Positions 29,359-38,030 of a stretch of 64,000 nucleotides of DNA are shown here, piece by piece; the stretch's first letter is position 1, and every line of letters begins with the position of its first letter. The translations under genes and the position numbers were made by a program. This DNA comes from Nocardioides sp. dk884. GTDB lineage: Bacteria; Actinomycetota; Actinomycetes; Propionibacteriales; Nocardioidaceae. The DNA lies in assembly GCF_009557055.1 (NCBI RefSeq), contig NZ_CP045649.1:901001-965000 (forward strand), read 5' to 3'. The notes beneath the pieces were generated by a model. The model made no database searches. It was given only the letters and a program-made list of their open reading frames with translations, and was not told the DNA's origin.

Positions 29359-31892
29359 AGAGGGAGTCCATGACACGACGAAACCCCGAGCTCCGGGCAA
29401 GGATGCGCCGTGCAGGTGCAGTGGCGATCAGCGGGACGGTGCTCGGCGCCGGCGCGCTCTCCGCGATGGCGGTCAGCCCCGCGAGTGCGTCCGACCGCGC
29501 GCCGGCCCTGATCCTGGCCGACACCAACCGGGACGGCGTCGTGGATGACGCTGACGCCGAGGGTCGCGGGTCGTGGACCAAGGAGCGCGGCGCGTTCTTC
29601 CTGCCCAACCTCGACGACGACCTGAGCGACTGCCCGACGGTCGGGCCGGGCGGCGTCCAGCTGACCGACGTGCAGCTGGCCTCCTGCAACGACGCGGCCG
29701 ACTCCGTCATCAACGGCGACAGCGACGTGCTCGACCTCGTCCGGGTCGAGGTGCAGCCGGTCGACACCAGCAAGGTCAGCTCGGTGCGGGTGGAGCTGCG
29801 CGGGGTGGGCGCTGCGAAGGTGAACGTCTTCGTCAAGGGCGGCGACGGCGCCTCGGCCGAGGACTGGACGCCGCTGCCCGCCAACGGCGTGCTGCCGGCA
29901 GACCGGATCGGCGCCGGCGTCGAGCTCGGCGTCGAGGGCAAGGACATCATCCGGGACGAGTCGTGGGACGGGACGGTGACCCTGCAGGTCGTCCACCGCA
30001 ACGGCTCCCGGCTGGTGGCCACCGACCGGGTCGAGCTGCGTGCCGCGCCGCTCCTCTTCGCGACCGATCGGATGCCGATCGAGACGCTCTATATGGCCGA
30101 CAACACCACCTCGGTCTACGAGGGCCAGGAGGTCACCGAGCCGCCGGCGAGCACGATCCGGGCCCAGGGCAATGCCGAAGCGCTCACCCGTGACTTCCTG
30201 GCTGGCATGGAGCGGATGGGCGCCGAGGTCAAGCTCGAGAAGCTGCCCAGCCTCCAGGGCGCCCGCGGCGGCGGCGACGGCACCGACATCTGGACCCAGG
30301 ACATCATGGAGCCGGGGCTCATGTCGGTCCCGTCCCCGGACGGCGAGCAGCAGATGCGGGTCTTCGTCCGTGCCCCGGTCCGCGACGGCCGCGACAACTC
30401 CGGCGTCAACCCGTTCCGCCAGACCGGGCGCGTGGTCTTCACCGAGCTGCGCGGCCCGGACGTGGCCGGGATCCAGCACTTCGATCCGGCGTACGTGCCG
30501 CCGACCATCCCGGGGATGAGCTACGACAGCCGGGGTTCGACGGGCAACTACGGCACGGTCCCGGCCTACGAGCACAACGGCAAGAGCTACCCGCTCGGTC
30601 GCAAGATCGTCGGCGCCGTGCCGGGCACCGTCTACACCGCCGACCCGGCGTTCAACACGATGCTCGAGCTCCAGGGGTTCCAGGACCCGATCAACGTCGA
30701 CACCAGCTGGCTGAGCGTCGGTCACATGGACGAGTTCATGTCGGTCATCCCCGCCGACAACGAGCGCGGCTGGGCCGTCGTCGTCGCTGACCCGGTGCTC
30801 GCGCTGGACCTGCTCCAGGAGCTGGTCGACGCCGGTCTCGGCGACGAGCAGCTCTACACCTCCTACGGTCTCGTGCCTGCCGCCGGCTCGACCGCCCCGG
30901 ACCTCACCGTCGCCCAGGCGGTCAGCGACCAGCAGATCCTCAGCGGTGTGAAGATCGGGCACGCCGGGGTGAACCGCGGCATGAAGGTGCTGCGTGAGGA
31001 GATCGGACTCACCGAGGACGACTTCATCCGTGTCCCCGTCCTCTACCGCGACAACGGTCACGGGCGCGTCGGGGTGCAGATCCCGAACGCCGCCAACCTG
31101 ATCGGCACCGGGCACGACGTGGTCTTCATCCCCACCCAGCACGTGCCGGCCGTCGACGGCAAGGACCTCTTCCAGACCGTGATCGAGGAGCGGTTCGCGG
31201 AGGTCGGCACCGAGATCCAGTGGGCCGAGGACTACTTCTACACCAACCGCGGCGGCCAGATTCACTGCGTCACCAACGCGCTGCGCGACACGACGTACGG
31301 CGACGCCTGGTGGTCGGAGGGCGACCTCGAGAACGACGGGGAGCAGCCGGGCGACACCAAGGAGTTCTCGATCATCTCCCAGCCGTCGGTCTCCGGCACC
31401 CTGAAGGCCGGGCAGACGATCACCGGCCACCCGGGCACCCTCGCCCCGACCCCGACCTCGGTCAGCTACCAGTGGTACGTGGGCAGCACCCCGATCCCCG
31501 GAGCCACGTCGCGGACGCTCAAGCTCAAGGCCGCCTGGACGGGCAAGGAGATCCGGGTCGCGATCGTCAGCAGCAAGGAGGGCGTCGCCTCGCTGAGCAC
31601 GATCACCTCTGTCGGCGACCTGCCGCGCTCCTTCACGCAGACCAAGCGTCCCTCGGTCACGGGCGCCGCGAAGGTCGGTCGGGTGCTTGCCGTCCGGCCG
31701 GGCTCGTTCAGCCCGAAGCCGTCCAGTGTGGGCTACCGCTGGTTCGTCGGCGGGACGGCTGTCTCCAGCAAGGCTCGCCTCAAGGTCGCCAACAACTGGG
31801 TCGGCAAGAAGGTGAAGGTGGTCGTCACCGCCAAGCGTGAGGGTCTCTCCACGCACAAGACGACCGTCACGGTGGGCAAGGTCCGCCGCTGA
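29355..31892 (+). CDS. Secreted protein-arginine deiminase (PAD family) with C-terminal Ig-like repeats
   Basis: 845 aa. Signal peptide 1-46; EF-hand-like loop DTNRDGVVDDAD at 56-67; PAD core about 60-660. The catalytic residues of animal PADs are present in context: Asp316 in WTQDIMEPG, His457 and Asp459 in VGHMDEFMSVIPA, and nucleophile Cys638 in GGQIHCVTNALR (human PAD4 Asp350, His471, Asp473, Cys645). It would convert peptidyl-arginine to citrulline outside the cell, probably with Ca2+. Two tandem repeats (about 671-755 and 760-845; 'PsvSG..k.G......G...P.p.svsYrW.v') are cell-surface/Ig-like modules. GTG 29355 has GAGG 7 nt upstream. Confidence 0.88.
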   Translation: MKRESMTRRNPELRARMRRAGAVAISGTVLGAGALSAMAVSPASASDRAPALILADTNRDGVVDDADAEGRGSWTKERGAFFLPNLDDDLSDCPTVGPGGVQLTDVQLASCNDAADSVINGDSDVLDLVRVEVQPVDTSKVSSVRVELRGVGAAKVNVFVKGGDGASAEDWTPLPANGVLPADRIGAGVELGVEGKDIIRDESWDGTVTLQVVHRNGSRLVATDRVELRAAPLLFATDRMPIETLYMADNTTSVYEGQEVTEPPASTIRAQGNAEALTRDFLAGMERMGAEVKLEKLPSLQGARGGGDGTDIWTQDIMEPGLMSVPSPDGEQQMRVFVRAPVRDGRDNSGVNPFRQTGRVVFTELRGPDVAGIQHFDPAYVPPTIPGMSYDSRGSTGNYGTVPAYEHNGKSYPLGRKIVGAVPGTVYTADPAFNTMLELQGFQDPINVDTSWLSVGHMDEFMSVIPADNERGWAVVVADPVLALDLLQELVDAGLGDEQLYTSYGLVPAAGSTAPDLTVAQAVSDQQILSGVKIGHAGVNRGMKVLREEIGLTEDDFIRVPVLYRDNGHGRVGVQIPNAANLIGTGHDVVFIPTQHVPAVDGKDLFQTVIEERFAEVGTEIQWAEDYFYTNRGGQIHCVTNALRDTTYGDAWWSEGDLENDGEQPGDTKEFSIISQPSVSGTLKAGQTITGHPGTLAPTPTSVSYQWYVGSTPIPGATSRTLKLKAAWTGKEIRVAIVSSKEGVASLSTITSVGDLPRSFTQTKRPSVTGAAKVGRVLAVRPGSFSPKPSSVGYRWFVGGTAVSSKARLKVANNWVGKKVKVVVTAKREGLSTHKTTVTVGKVRR

Positions 31893-31916
31893 CCCACTGT
31901 CGTCCGAGCTCCACCA

Positions 31917-31958
31917 GCCGGCGCCCGTCTTCCCCACGCGGGGGAGGCGGGCGTCGGC
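31917..31958. terminator. Terminator between the PAD and DUF222 genes
   Basis: Imperfect 19-bp stem GCCGGCGCCCGTCTTCCCC / GGGGGAGGCGGGCGTCGGC (31917-31958) with a 4-nt loop, between convergent genes; it serves both strands. Confidence 0.75.
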
Positions 31959-31960
31959 CC

Positions 31961-33220
31961 TTACGTCCGCCGCGTGAATCGCAGATCGCCGTTCGGCATC
32001 CGTTGGTGCAGATAGCGGTCGTCGTGGATCAGATGATGGTGATGGCCGCACAGAAGAATGCCTTTGTCGAGATCAGTCCTTCCGCCGGCTGACCACGGGT
32101 CCACCTGGTGCGCTTCGCACCAGGTCGAGGGGATGGTGCAGCCGTCGGCCCGGCATTCTTTGTCTCGAATCGCCAATGCCTTTCGCTGACCTGGACTGAA
32201 GAGCCGGTTTGTGCGGCCGAGGTCGAGCGGCACCGAAGGCGTGCCGAGGACTGCGGGGACGAGACCTGCGGTGCAGGCCAGGCGCTGGGCCTCACCGGCG
32301 GTGATCGGCGAGCCGTCCGCGAGCGTGGCGGACCCGAGCCCCTCGACCAATGCCTTGAGGTCCATGGTGATCACCAGCGTGGTGGCGTCGCCGCCGTGCA
32401 GCGGCAGCCGGGACGGGTCGATCGCCTCGAGCAGCGAGCAGAACGCCTCGCCGAGCCGCCGCTCGTAGGGCACCCGCCGCCCGTCCGCGGCGGGCTCGTC
32501 CGCCGCTCGCCGGGGGTTGGTGAACGACTCGAGCATCGTGGTCAGTCGCAGCGCGATGCTCTCCGGGACCTGGGCGCGGATGACTGCGCTTCCGTCGCCG
32601 AGGTGCCGCACGCCCAGCGTCGTACGCCGCCGGGCGCGGCGCTCCGCGGCGCGCAGCTGCTCCTCCTCGACCTGCTCGGCCCACTCGGGCGCGACGACCT
32701 CCAGCAGTCGATCGGCCAGGCGGCCCAGCTCGCGCGGCCCGAAGTCGGCGGCCTGCTCGACCAGGTAGTCCTCGGCACGGGCCAGCATCGCCGACCACTC
32801 CTCCGCGCTCGCCTCGACCAGCGAGAACGCATCGGTGAGGTCGTCGAGCGCGGCGACGATGACGTGGCCCTGGTCGAGGCTCACGTGTCCGCCCGCGAGC
32901 GCGGTCCCGACGCGGTGCCAGCGCCGCTCGCACGCCACCCCGAGCCGCTGCAACCGCCGCGCGGACGGGCCCGAGGTGTGGGTGCGGTGCGCGACCCACG
33001 CGGCCACGTCGCGACACCCGTCGGCGTCGGCCACGTCGTCGGCGCACGCGATCACCCGGGCGTGCATCGCCTGCGCGCGCGAGGCCAGATGGGCCGTCAT
33101 TCGCAATGCCTGGCGCTTCTCCGAGATCGACAGGAAAGTCGGATCGCGGTCAGCGATCTTGTCGAGAAATGCCTCCGCGCACCCCACATCGGCGAGGTAG
33201 GGATGAGCCATGTCGGCCAT
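31961..33220 (-). CDS. DUF222/HNH endonuclease (13E12-repeat-like family)
   Basis: 419 aa. Helical DUF222 region up to about 300, then HNH motif: CRADGCTIPSTWCEAHQVDPWSAGGRTDLDKGILLCGHHHHLIHD, with two CxxxxC-type metal ligands and the catalytic His in AHQVDPW. This family is highly amplified in Nocardioides and mycobacteria, where copies recombine; substrate and role are unknown. ATG 33220. Confidence 0.88.
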   Translation of the reverse strand: MADMAHPYLADVGCAEAFLDKIADRDPTFLSISEKRQALRMTAHLASRAQAMHARVIACADDVADADGCRDVAAWVAHRTHTSGPSARRLQRLGVACERRWHRVGTALAGGHVSLDQGHVIVAALDDLTDAFSLVEASAEEWSAMLARAEDYLVEQAADFGPRELGRLADRLLEVVAPEWAEQVEEEQLRAAERRARRRTTLGVRHLGDGSAVIRAQVPESIALRLTTMLESFTNPRRAADEPAADGRRVPYERRLGEAFCSLLEAIDPSRLPLHGGDATTLVITMDLKALVEGLGSATLADGSPITAGEAQRLACTAGLVPAVLGTPSVPLDLGRTNRLFSPGQRKALAIRDKECRADGCTIPSTWCEAHQVDPWSAGGRTDLDKGILLCGHHHHLIHDDRYLHQRMPNGDLRFTRRT

Positions 33221-33578
33221 CGTCGCCTCCCGTGAGGACGTGGTGGAGAAGTACTTCCGTAGGGATCAGTCTACCGATGTTCGAAAGTGTTCGAAATAAT
33301 CGGAAAGGTAAAAACTGAATCTGTGGAAAACCCCTTCCGGCCGCCCGGTGGCGGATTGCGGCGGACTGGCAGCCATTCGCCCCGTGGAGGGTTACCCGCC
33401 GGTTTCCCTTGACGCCCCGGCGCTGGCCGCAGGCTTGGTCAACGCGCAGTGCTGGGTCACGATCCGGCTGCCGCGTTTCGCCGCCCCTGGGGTGAAGGTG
33501 CTCCGGGTGCTCTTCCGCGGTGACGACCGGGTGGCCGGTGACCGCGCCTTGGTGCGTCCCGGGGGTCGCCCGCGCCGC
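33221..33578. other. Intergenic region upstream of the DUF222 gene
   Basis: About 360 bp without a gene. The first 100 bp are AT-rich and hold TTCGAA-AGTG-TTCGAA (33280-33295), an inverted/direct repeat about 60 bp before the minus-strand DUF222 start and so a candidate operator. The remainder (to 33578) shows nothing recognisable before the repeat array. Confidence 0.4.
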
Positions 33579-33672
33579 CACTGGCGCCGACTCAGCGCGC
33601 CAGACGCGCCGACTCAGCGCGCCAGACGCGCCGACTCGGCGCGCCATTAGAGCCGACTCGGCGAAGGGGTCA
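33579..33672 (-). repeat. Stop-codon-anchored palindromic repeat, copy 2
   Basis: Four tandem units of the GCCGAGTCGGC family on the minus strand, beginning at the TGA of the Asp/Glu racemase gene (33672-33670) with TGACCCCTTCGCCGAG. Two internal units are GCTGAGTCGGC with GCGTCTGGCGC spacers, so units have diverged. It matches copies at 11797 and 48776 in orientation relative to the gene. Confidence 0.75.
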
Positions 33673-34413
33673 GTGCTCGCGCAGGAGTACGCCGGAGCCG
33701 GGGAGGCGGTCCTCGATGCCGTGCTCGCGCAGGGCGTGCCAGAGCGTGGCGGCGTTGATGGCGACCACCGGGCGGCCGAGCTCGGCCTCGAGGGTCTCGG
33801 CGAGGCCCACGAAGGAGAGGTTGGTGCCGACCTGCACGATCGCCTCCACGCCGGGGCGGTCGATCTCGGCCACCACCTCGCGCAGCCGGGGCTCCTCGAC
33901 GCGGGCGATGTCCATGGCGGTGGGGCAGCGCAGGCCGGTGATCGCCGCGACGTCGAAGCCGGCCTCGGTGAAGAACCGGCCGACCTCGCGGTCGGCGACC
34001 GGCTGGTACGGCGAGAACACCGCGATGCGTCGTACGCCGAGCTCGTGCAGGGCGGCCCGGCAGGCCCCGGCGCCGGTGGTGACCGGGAGACCGGTGCGGG
34101 CGCGCATCCGCTCCTCGAAGGCGGCGTTGCCCTCGAGGCCGCCCCAGAAGGTCTCGGCCGACATGCCCATCACCATCCGGTCCGGCTCGGCGGTGAGCAC
34201 GTCGCGGACGGCGGTGTCGATCGAGGCGCGGATCTGCACGAGCAGCGCCTCGAACCCGGCGTCCCCGGCCATCGTCGGGTCCGCGATGTGCATCGATCCG
34301 GCGCGGAAGGCCACCCCCTCGACGCCGGCGCGCCAGTAGTCGTGCTCGACCACCGTGTTGGTGCTCGGCACGATCACCCCGAAGACGCCCCGCGGGCCCA
34401 CGACGTTGGTCAT
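33670..34413 (-). CDS. Asp/Glu racemase superfamily (maleate isomerase / EutA-like) lacking both cysteines
   Basis: 247 aa. PSTNTVVEHD near residue 16 is the substrate loop of maleate isomerase/arylmalonate decarboxylase relatives. The first catalytic Cys position reads VMGMSAETFWGG and the second reads IVQVGTNLSFVG, so both cysteines seem replaced (Met and Gly). EutA-type proteins from ectoine/amino-acid catabolism keep similar 'GTNL' segments. It probably acts as a non-cysteine lyase/isomerase or a binding protein. It is coupled to the TetR gene upstream (ATGA). Confidence 0.75.
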   Translation of the reverse strand: MTNVVGPRGVFGVIVPSTNTVVEHDYWRAGVEGVAFRAGSMHIADPTMAGDAGFEALLVQIRASIDTAVRDVLTAEPDRMVMGMSAETFWGGLEGNAAFEERMRARTGLPVTTGAGACRAALHELGVRRIAVFSPYQPVADREVGRFFTEAGFDVAAITGLRCPTAMDIARVEEPRLREVVAEIDRPGVEAIVQVGTNLSFVGLAETLEAELGRPVVAINAATLWHALREHGIEDRLPGSGVLLREH

Positions 34414-34976
34414 CGCGACACGCCCTCGAGCCCGGCGAGGCAGAGGTCCACCGCGCGATGCGCCCGGGCGCGCGCCGCGGGCCGGTCCAGCAGGAGGGCG
34501 TCGACGAGCAGCGGGGAGACGACCACGGCGATCACGTCGTCGGCCGGCCCGCGCGGCACTTCGGCCTGGGCCAGCACCGTGCCGAACGGCTCGAGCAGGT
34601 CCTCGACATAGCGCCGGCGCAGGTCGGCGGCGGCCGGGTCCAGGGCAGCGGTGGTGGTCAGCGCCTGCAGGAACGCCGCCACCGGCTTGTCACGCAGCCG
34701 GTCGCACAGGACGTCGACCGCCGCGTGCAGGTCGGCCGCGAGATCGCCGGAGGAGGGGCCTGGCGGGGAAGGAGCGACGTCGATGAGCGCGGCCAGCACA
34801 TCGGTCGAGGTCGGCCAGTGCCGGTAGATCGTCGAGCGCGAGACGCCGGTCGCCTGGTGCAGCCGTTGCGGGGTCAGCGCGGTCGCGCCCTCCACGAGCA
34901 GCAGCTCGAGTGCCGCGGTGAGCACCACGGTCGCCGTCTCGTTCGCCGGCCCTGCTGGGCGTCCTGTTCGTGCCAT
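34410..34976 (-). CDS. TetR-family transcriptional regulator
   Basis: 188 aa from ATG 34976. N-terminal HTH: ATVVLTAALELLLVEGATALTPQRLHQATGVSRSTIYRHWPTSTDVLAALI is a standard TetR domain with recognition helix SRSTIYRHW; the C-terminal ligand domain is helical (95-185). Leaderless promoter TATCGT 7 nt upstream. It overlaps the racemase gene, so it likely regulates that pair. Confidence 0.88.
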   Translation of the reverse strand: MARTGRPAGPANETATVVLTAALELLLVEGATALTPQRLHQATGVSRSTIYRHWPTSTDVLAALIDVAPSPPGPSSGDLAADLHAAVDVLCDRLRDKPVAAFLQALTTTAALDPAAADLRRRYVEDLLEPFGTVLAQAEVPRGPADDVIAVVVSPLLVDALLLDRPAARARAHRAVDLCLAGLEGVSR

Positions 34977-34983
34977 TGAGTAA

Positions 34984-34989
34984 ACGATA
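34984..34989 (-). promoter_or_regulatory. -10 box, leaderless promoter of the tetR-racemase operon
   Basis: TATCGT on the minus strand, 7 nt before ATG 34976. The surrounding CCCGTATCGTTTACTC could also hold the TetR operator, but symmetry is weak. Confidence 0.45.
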
Positions 34990-35068
34990 CGGGATGCCCC
35001 GGTTATGTGCCCGCGCGTGAGCGGAGAGGGAGCGGCGTCGGCGGGGGCGTCGGTCATCACCGATCTCG

Positions 35069-35074
35069 TAGCCT
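35069..35074 (+). promoter_or_regulatory. -10 box, leaderless promoter of the CAP-domain gene
   Basis: TAGCCT, 6 nt before ATG 35081; no ribosome site. Confidence 0.45.
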
Positions 35075-35080
35075 CGTCGG

Positions 35081-35542
35081 ATGTTTTTTCGTCTCGGAAC
35101 CCTGATCGCCCTGTTCGCCCTCGTCCTCGCCCCGCTCGCCGTGCCGTCCCCGGCCAGCGCGGCGACGCCCGAGCAGACCTACGCCAACCAGGCCGTGCGC
35201 GCGACCAACGCGGTGCGCGCCAACCACGACCTCGGTGCGGTGAAGAAGAACGCCTGCCTGCGCAAGGCCGCCGCCCAGCAGGCGCGCAAGATGGCCGTGC
35301 AGCAGCGCCTCTTCCACCAGGACCTCGGCCCGCTGCTGCAGCGCTGCGGCCTCAGCGCGGTGGGGGAGAACGTCGCCGTCGGCTACCCGACCGGGCGCGC
35401 CGTCGTGCGCCAGGGCTGGATGAAGTCGCCCGGCCACCGCGCCAACATCCTCAACGGCCAGTTCAACCGGGTCGGGATGGCCGCGCGCCGTGCCGACAAC
35501 GGCCAGTGGTACGCCGCGCAGGTGCTCGGCCGCGTCGCGTGA
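35081..35542 (+). CDS. Secreted CAP/SCP-domain protein (YkwD-like)
   Basis: 153 aa. Signal peptide 1-28 ending ASAA; CAP domain with NAVRANHDLGAVKKNACLRKAAAQQA, SAVGENVAVGY and GWMKSPGHRANILNGQFNRVGM, the bacterial CAP signature including the His/Glu pair (GEN and GHR). Bacterial CAP proteins are extracellular, with unclear activity (lipid or cation binding). The 220 bp before prfB hold no gene. Confidence 0.9.
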   Translation: MFFRLGTLIALFALVLAPLAVPSPASAATPEQTYANQAVRATNAVRANHDLGAVKKNACLRKAAAQQARKMAVQQRLFHQDLGPLLQRCGLSAVGENVAVGYPTGRAVVRQGWMKSPGHRANILNGQFNRVGMAARRADNGQWYAAQVLGRVA

Positions 35543-35750
35543 CGCCGGTCGCCTGACGCCGGTCGCCGGCCGGGGCGGCGCACCCTCCCGCGGGAGGATC
35601 CCCAAAGAGCGCCGTCACCCGGCCCGGCGTGGCGAGACCGAGCGTTGTGAGCGTAAGGAGCGCCCTCGGCGCGGGAAAGTTGTCGCAGGGCGGTCGGGGG
35701 TCGAAATAACGCGGATCGGCTGGGCTTTCGACACCTACCCGGCAGGGCCG

Positions 35751-35756
35751 TAACCT
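35751..35756 (+). promoter_or_regulatory. -10 box, leaderless promoter of prfB
   Basis: TAACCT, 7 nt before the GTG start of prfB at 35764; no Shine-Dalgarno sequence. Confidence 0.5.
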
Positions 35757-35763
35757 GTAGGAC

Positions 35764-36882
35764 GTGGCCGGACCGGACTTCGACGTCGAGATCAAGCAGC
35801 TCCAGGCAACCATGCGCACCATCGAGCAGGTGCTCGACGTGGATGCCATGAAGGTCGAGATCGCCGACCTCGGTGAGCAGGTGGGTGCCCCCGACCTGTG
35901 GGACGACCAGGCCAACGCCACGCGCGTGACCGGCCGGCTCTCCACCCTCCAGGGCGAGCTCGAGCGCTTCGAGAGCCTCGCGAGCCGCATCGAGGACGTC
36001 GGCCTGATGGCCGAGATGGCCCAGGAGGAGGGCGACGCCGAGGTGCTCGCCGAGGCGCAGATCGAGCTCGAACGCGTCAAGAAGTCCGTCGAGGGCCTCG
36101 AGGTCCGCACCCTGCTCTCCGGTGAGTACGACTCCCGCGAGGCCCTGGTGACCATCCGCGCCGGCGCCGGTGGCGTCGACGCCGCGGACTTCGCCGAGAT
36201 GCTGATGCGCATGTACACGCGCTGGGCCGAGCAGCACAAGTACTCCGTCGAGGTCTTCGACACCTCCTACGCCGAGGAGGCCGGCCTGAAGTCGGCGACC
36301 TTCGCCATCCACGCGCCGTACGGCTACGGCACGCTGAGCGTCGAGGCCGGCACCCACCGCCTCGTGCGGATCAGCCCCTTCGACAACCAGGGCCGCCGCC
36401 AGACGTCGTTCGCCGCCGTCGAGGTGGTGCCGGTGCTCGAGCAGACCGACGAGATCGACATCCCCGACGAGGAGATCCGCGTCGACGTCTACCGCTCCGG
36501 TGGCCCGGGCGGTCAGTCGGTCAACACCACCGACTCCGCGGTCCGCCTGACTCACATCCCCACGGGCACCGTGGTGAGCTGTCAGAACGAGAAGAGCCAG
36601 CTGCAGAACAAGGCCAGCGCGATGGTCGTGCTCAAGGCCAAGCTGCTGGCCCGCAAGAAGGCCGAGGAGAAGGCGCACCTCGACGAGCTCAAGGGCGACG
36701 TGCAGGCCAGCTGGGGCGACCAGATGCGCAACTACGTGCTGAACCCCTACCAGGTCGTCAAGGACCTGCGCACCGGCTACGAGGTGGGCAACCCCAGCTC
36801 GGTGTTCGACGGCGACATCGACGGCTTCCTCGAGGCGGGCATCCGCTGGCGCCGCGGCGCCGAGAAGGCCGACGAGAACTAA
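35764..36882 (+). CDS. prfB: Peptide chain release factor 2
   Basis: 372 aa. Stop-codon recognition tripeptide SPF in [17 protein letters not shown] identifies RF2 (UGA/UAA), and the peptidyl-tRNA hydrolysis motif GGQ lies in [19 protein letters not shown]. It is a single uninterrupted frame, so there is no programmed +1 frameshift as in E. coli prfB. GTG start. In actinobacteria ftsE normally follows; here a 6-kb operon intervenes. Confidence 0.96.
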   Translation: MAGPDFDVEIKQLQATMRTIEQVLDVDAMKVEIADLGEQVGAPDLWDDQANATRVTGRLSTLQGELERFESLASRIEDVGLMAEMAQEEGDAEVLAEAQIELERVKKSVEGLEVRTLLSGEYDSREALVTIRAGAGGVDAADFAEMLMRMYTRWAEQHKYSVEVFDTSYAEEAGLKSATFAIHAPYGYGTLSVEAGTHRLVRISPFDNQGRRQTSFAAVEVVPVLEQTDEIDIPDEEIRVDVYRSGGPGGQSVNTTDSAVRLTHIPTGTVVSCQNEKSQLQNKASAMVVLKAKLLARKKAEEKAHLDELKGDVQASWGDQMRNYVLNPYQVVKDLRTGYEVGNPSSVFDGDIDGFLEAGIRWRRGAEKADEN

Positions 36883-36920
36883 AAGCCGACCGGCCACCGG
36901 CCGCGCCGCACACGACGTAC

Positions 36921-36958
36921 GACAGGCCCCGCCTCCCGATCGGGAGGCGGGGCCTGTC
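36921..36958. terminator. Strong bidirectional terminator after prfB
   Basis: Perfect 17-bp stem GACAGGCCCCGCCTCCC / GGGAGGCGGGGCCTGTC with a GATC loop, between convergent prfB and the aldo/keto reductase gene. Confidence 0.9.
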
Positions 36959-36986
36959 GCGTCGAGGCGCCCCGGTGCCAGGGGTG

Positions 36987-38030
36987 TCAGTACGCCGAGC
37001 GGCGGCGCAGACGTGCCTCGGTGAGGGCCGGAGGTGCGTAACCCCGGTCCGCGTCGTTGATCGTGGTGCCCGGTGCGACGATCTCGTCGACGCGGTCGAG
37101 CACGTCGCGCGGCAGCGTCACCTTCACCGCGCCCAGCTGGGACTCCAGCTGCTCCATCGTGCGGGGACCGATGATGGCCGAGGAGACCGCCGGGTGCTCG
37201 AGCACGAACGCCAGCGCGAGGTGGATCAGCGAGACCCCGGCGTCGTCGGCGAGGTCCTGGAGCTGGTGCACCGCCTCGAGCTTGCGGGCGTTGGCCGGGT
37301 GGTGCGGGTCGTGGCGCCCGGGCTGGCGCGCGAGCCGCGAGGAGGTCACGGGCTCCTCGCCGCGGCGGTGGCGACCCGAGAGCCAGCCGCCGGCCAGCGG
37401 GCTCCACGGAAGGATCCCGAGGCCGTGCTTCTGCGCCGTCGGCAGCAGGTCGCGCTCGACCTCGCGGGCCAGGATCGAGTACGGCGGCTGCTCGGTCACC
37501 GGCCGCTCGCGGTGGCGGCGCTCGGCGACCCACTGCGCCTCGACCACCTGCGAGGGCAGGAAGGTGGAGGTGCCGATGTAGCGGATCTTGCCCTGGTGGA
37601 CCAGGTCGGAGAGCGCCGAGAGGGTGTCGTCGATCGCGATCTCCGGGCGCGGGCGGTGCACCTGGTAGAGGTCGATGTGGTCGGTGCGCAGCCGGCGCAG
37701 CGAGGACTCGACCTCGCGGATGATCCAGCGCCGCGAGTTGCCGCCGTGGTTGGGGTCCTCATCCGACATCGAGCCGTGGAACTTGGTGGCCAGCACCACG
37801 TCCTCGCGGCGTCCCTTCAGGGCCCGGCCGACGATCCGCTCGGACTCCCCGCGGGAGTAGACGTCGGCGGTGTCGATGACGTTGATGCCGGCGTCCAGCG
37901 CCCGGTGGATGATCCGGATCGAGTCCTCGGCGTCGGGGTTGCCCCACTCGCCGAACATCATCGCGCCGAGGGTGAGCGGGCTGACCTTGACGCCGGTGGT
38001 GCCGAGGTCGCGCCAGTGCTCGGTGCTCAT
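36987..38030 (-). CDS. Aldo/keto reductase
   Basis: 347 aa NADPH-dependent (alpha/beta)8 barrel. [21 protein letters not shown] carries the catalytic Asp and Tyr, VLATKFH the Lys, and DLYQVHRP the His; the C-terminal '[20 protein letters not shown]' is the NADP-binding segment. It is the last gene of a five-gene operon coupled by ATGA; its start overlaps the FMN monooxygenase stop. Within an organosulfur-type operon it might reduce the aldehyde released by desulfonation, an inference from context. Confidence 0.9.
   Translation of the reverse strand: MSTEHWRDLGTTGVKVSPLTLGAMMFGEWGNPDAEDSIRIIHRALDAGINVIDTADVYSRGESERIVGRALKGRREDVVLATKFHGSMSDEDPNHGGNSRRWIIREVESSLRRLRTDHIDLYQVHRPRPEIAIDDTLSALSDLVHQGKIRYIGTSTFLPSQVVEAQWVAERRHRERPVTEQPPYSILAREVERDLLPTAQKHGLGILPWSPLAGGWLSGRHRRGEEPVTSSRLARQPGRHDPHHPANARKLEAVHQLQDLADDAGVSLIHLALAFVLEHPAVSSAIIGPRTMEQLESQLGAVKVTLPRDVLDRVDEIVAPGTTINDADRGYAPPALTEARLRRRSAY

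Noticed and set aside
29313..32051. 912-codon open frame antisense to the PAD gene
   Set aside because: High third-position GC keeps the opposite strand open; its product is Arg/Asp/Gly/His low-complexity without domains, while the PAD frame has a full catalytic set.
33280..33295. LexA/SOS box upstream of the DUF222 gene
   Set aside because: TTCGAA-N4-TTCGAA has the wrong spacing and outer bases for the actinobacterial box TCGAAC-N4-GTTCGA.
35764..36882. Programmed frameshift in prfB
   Set aside because: The reading frame is continuous, with no in-frame TGA near the start.
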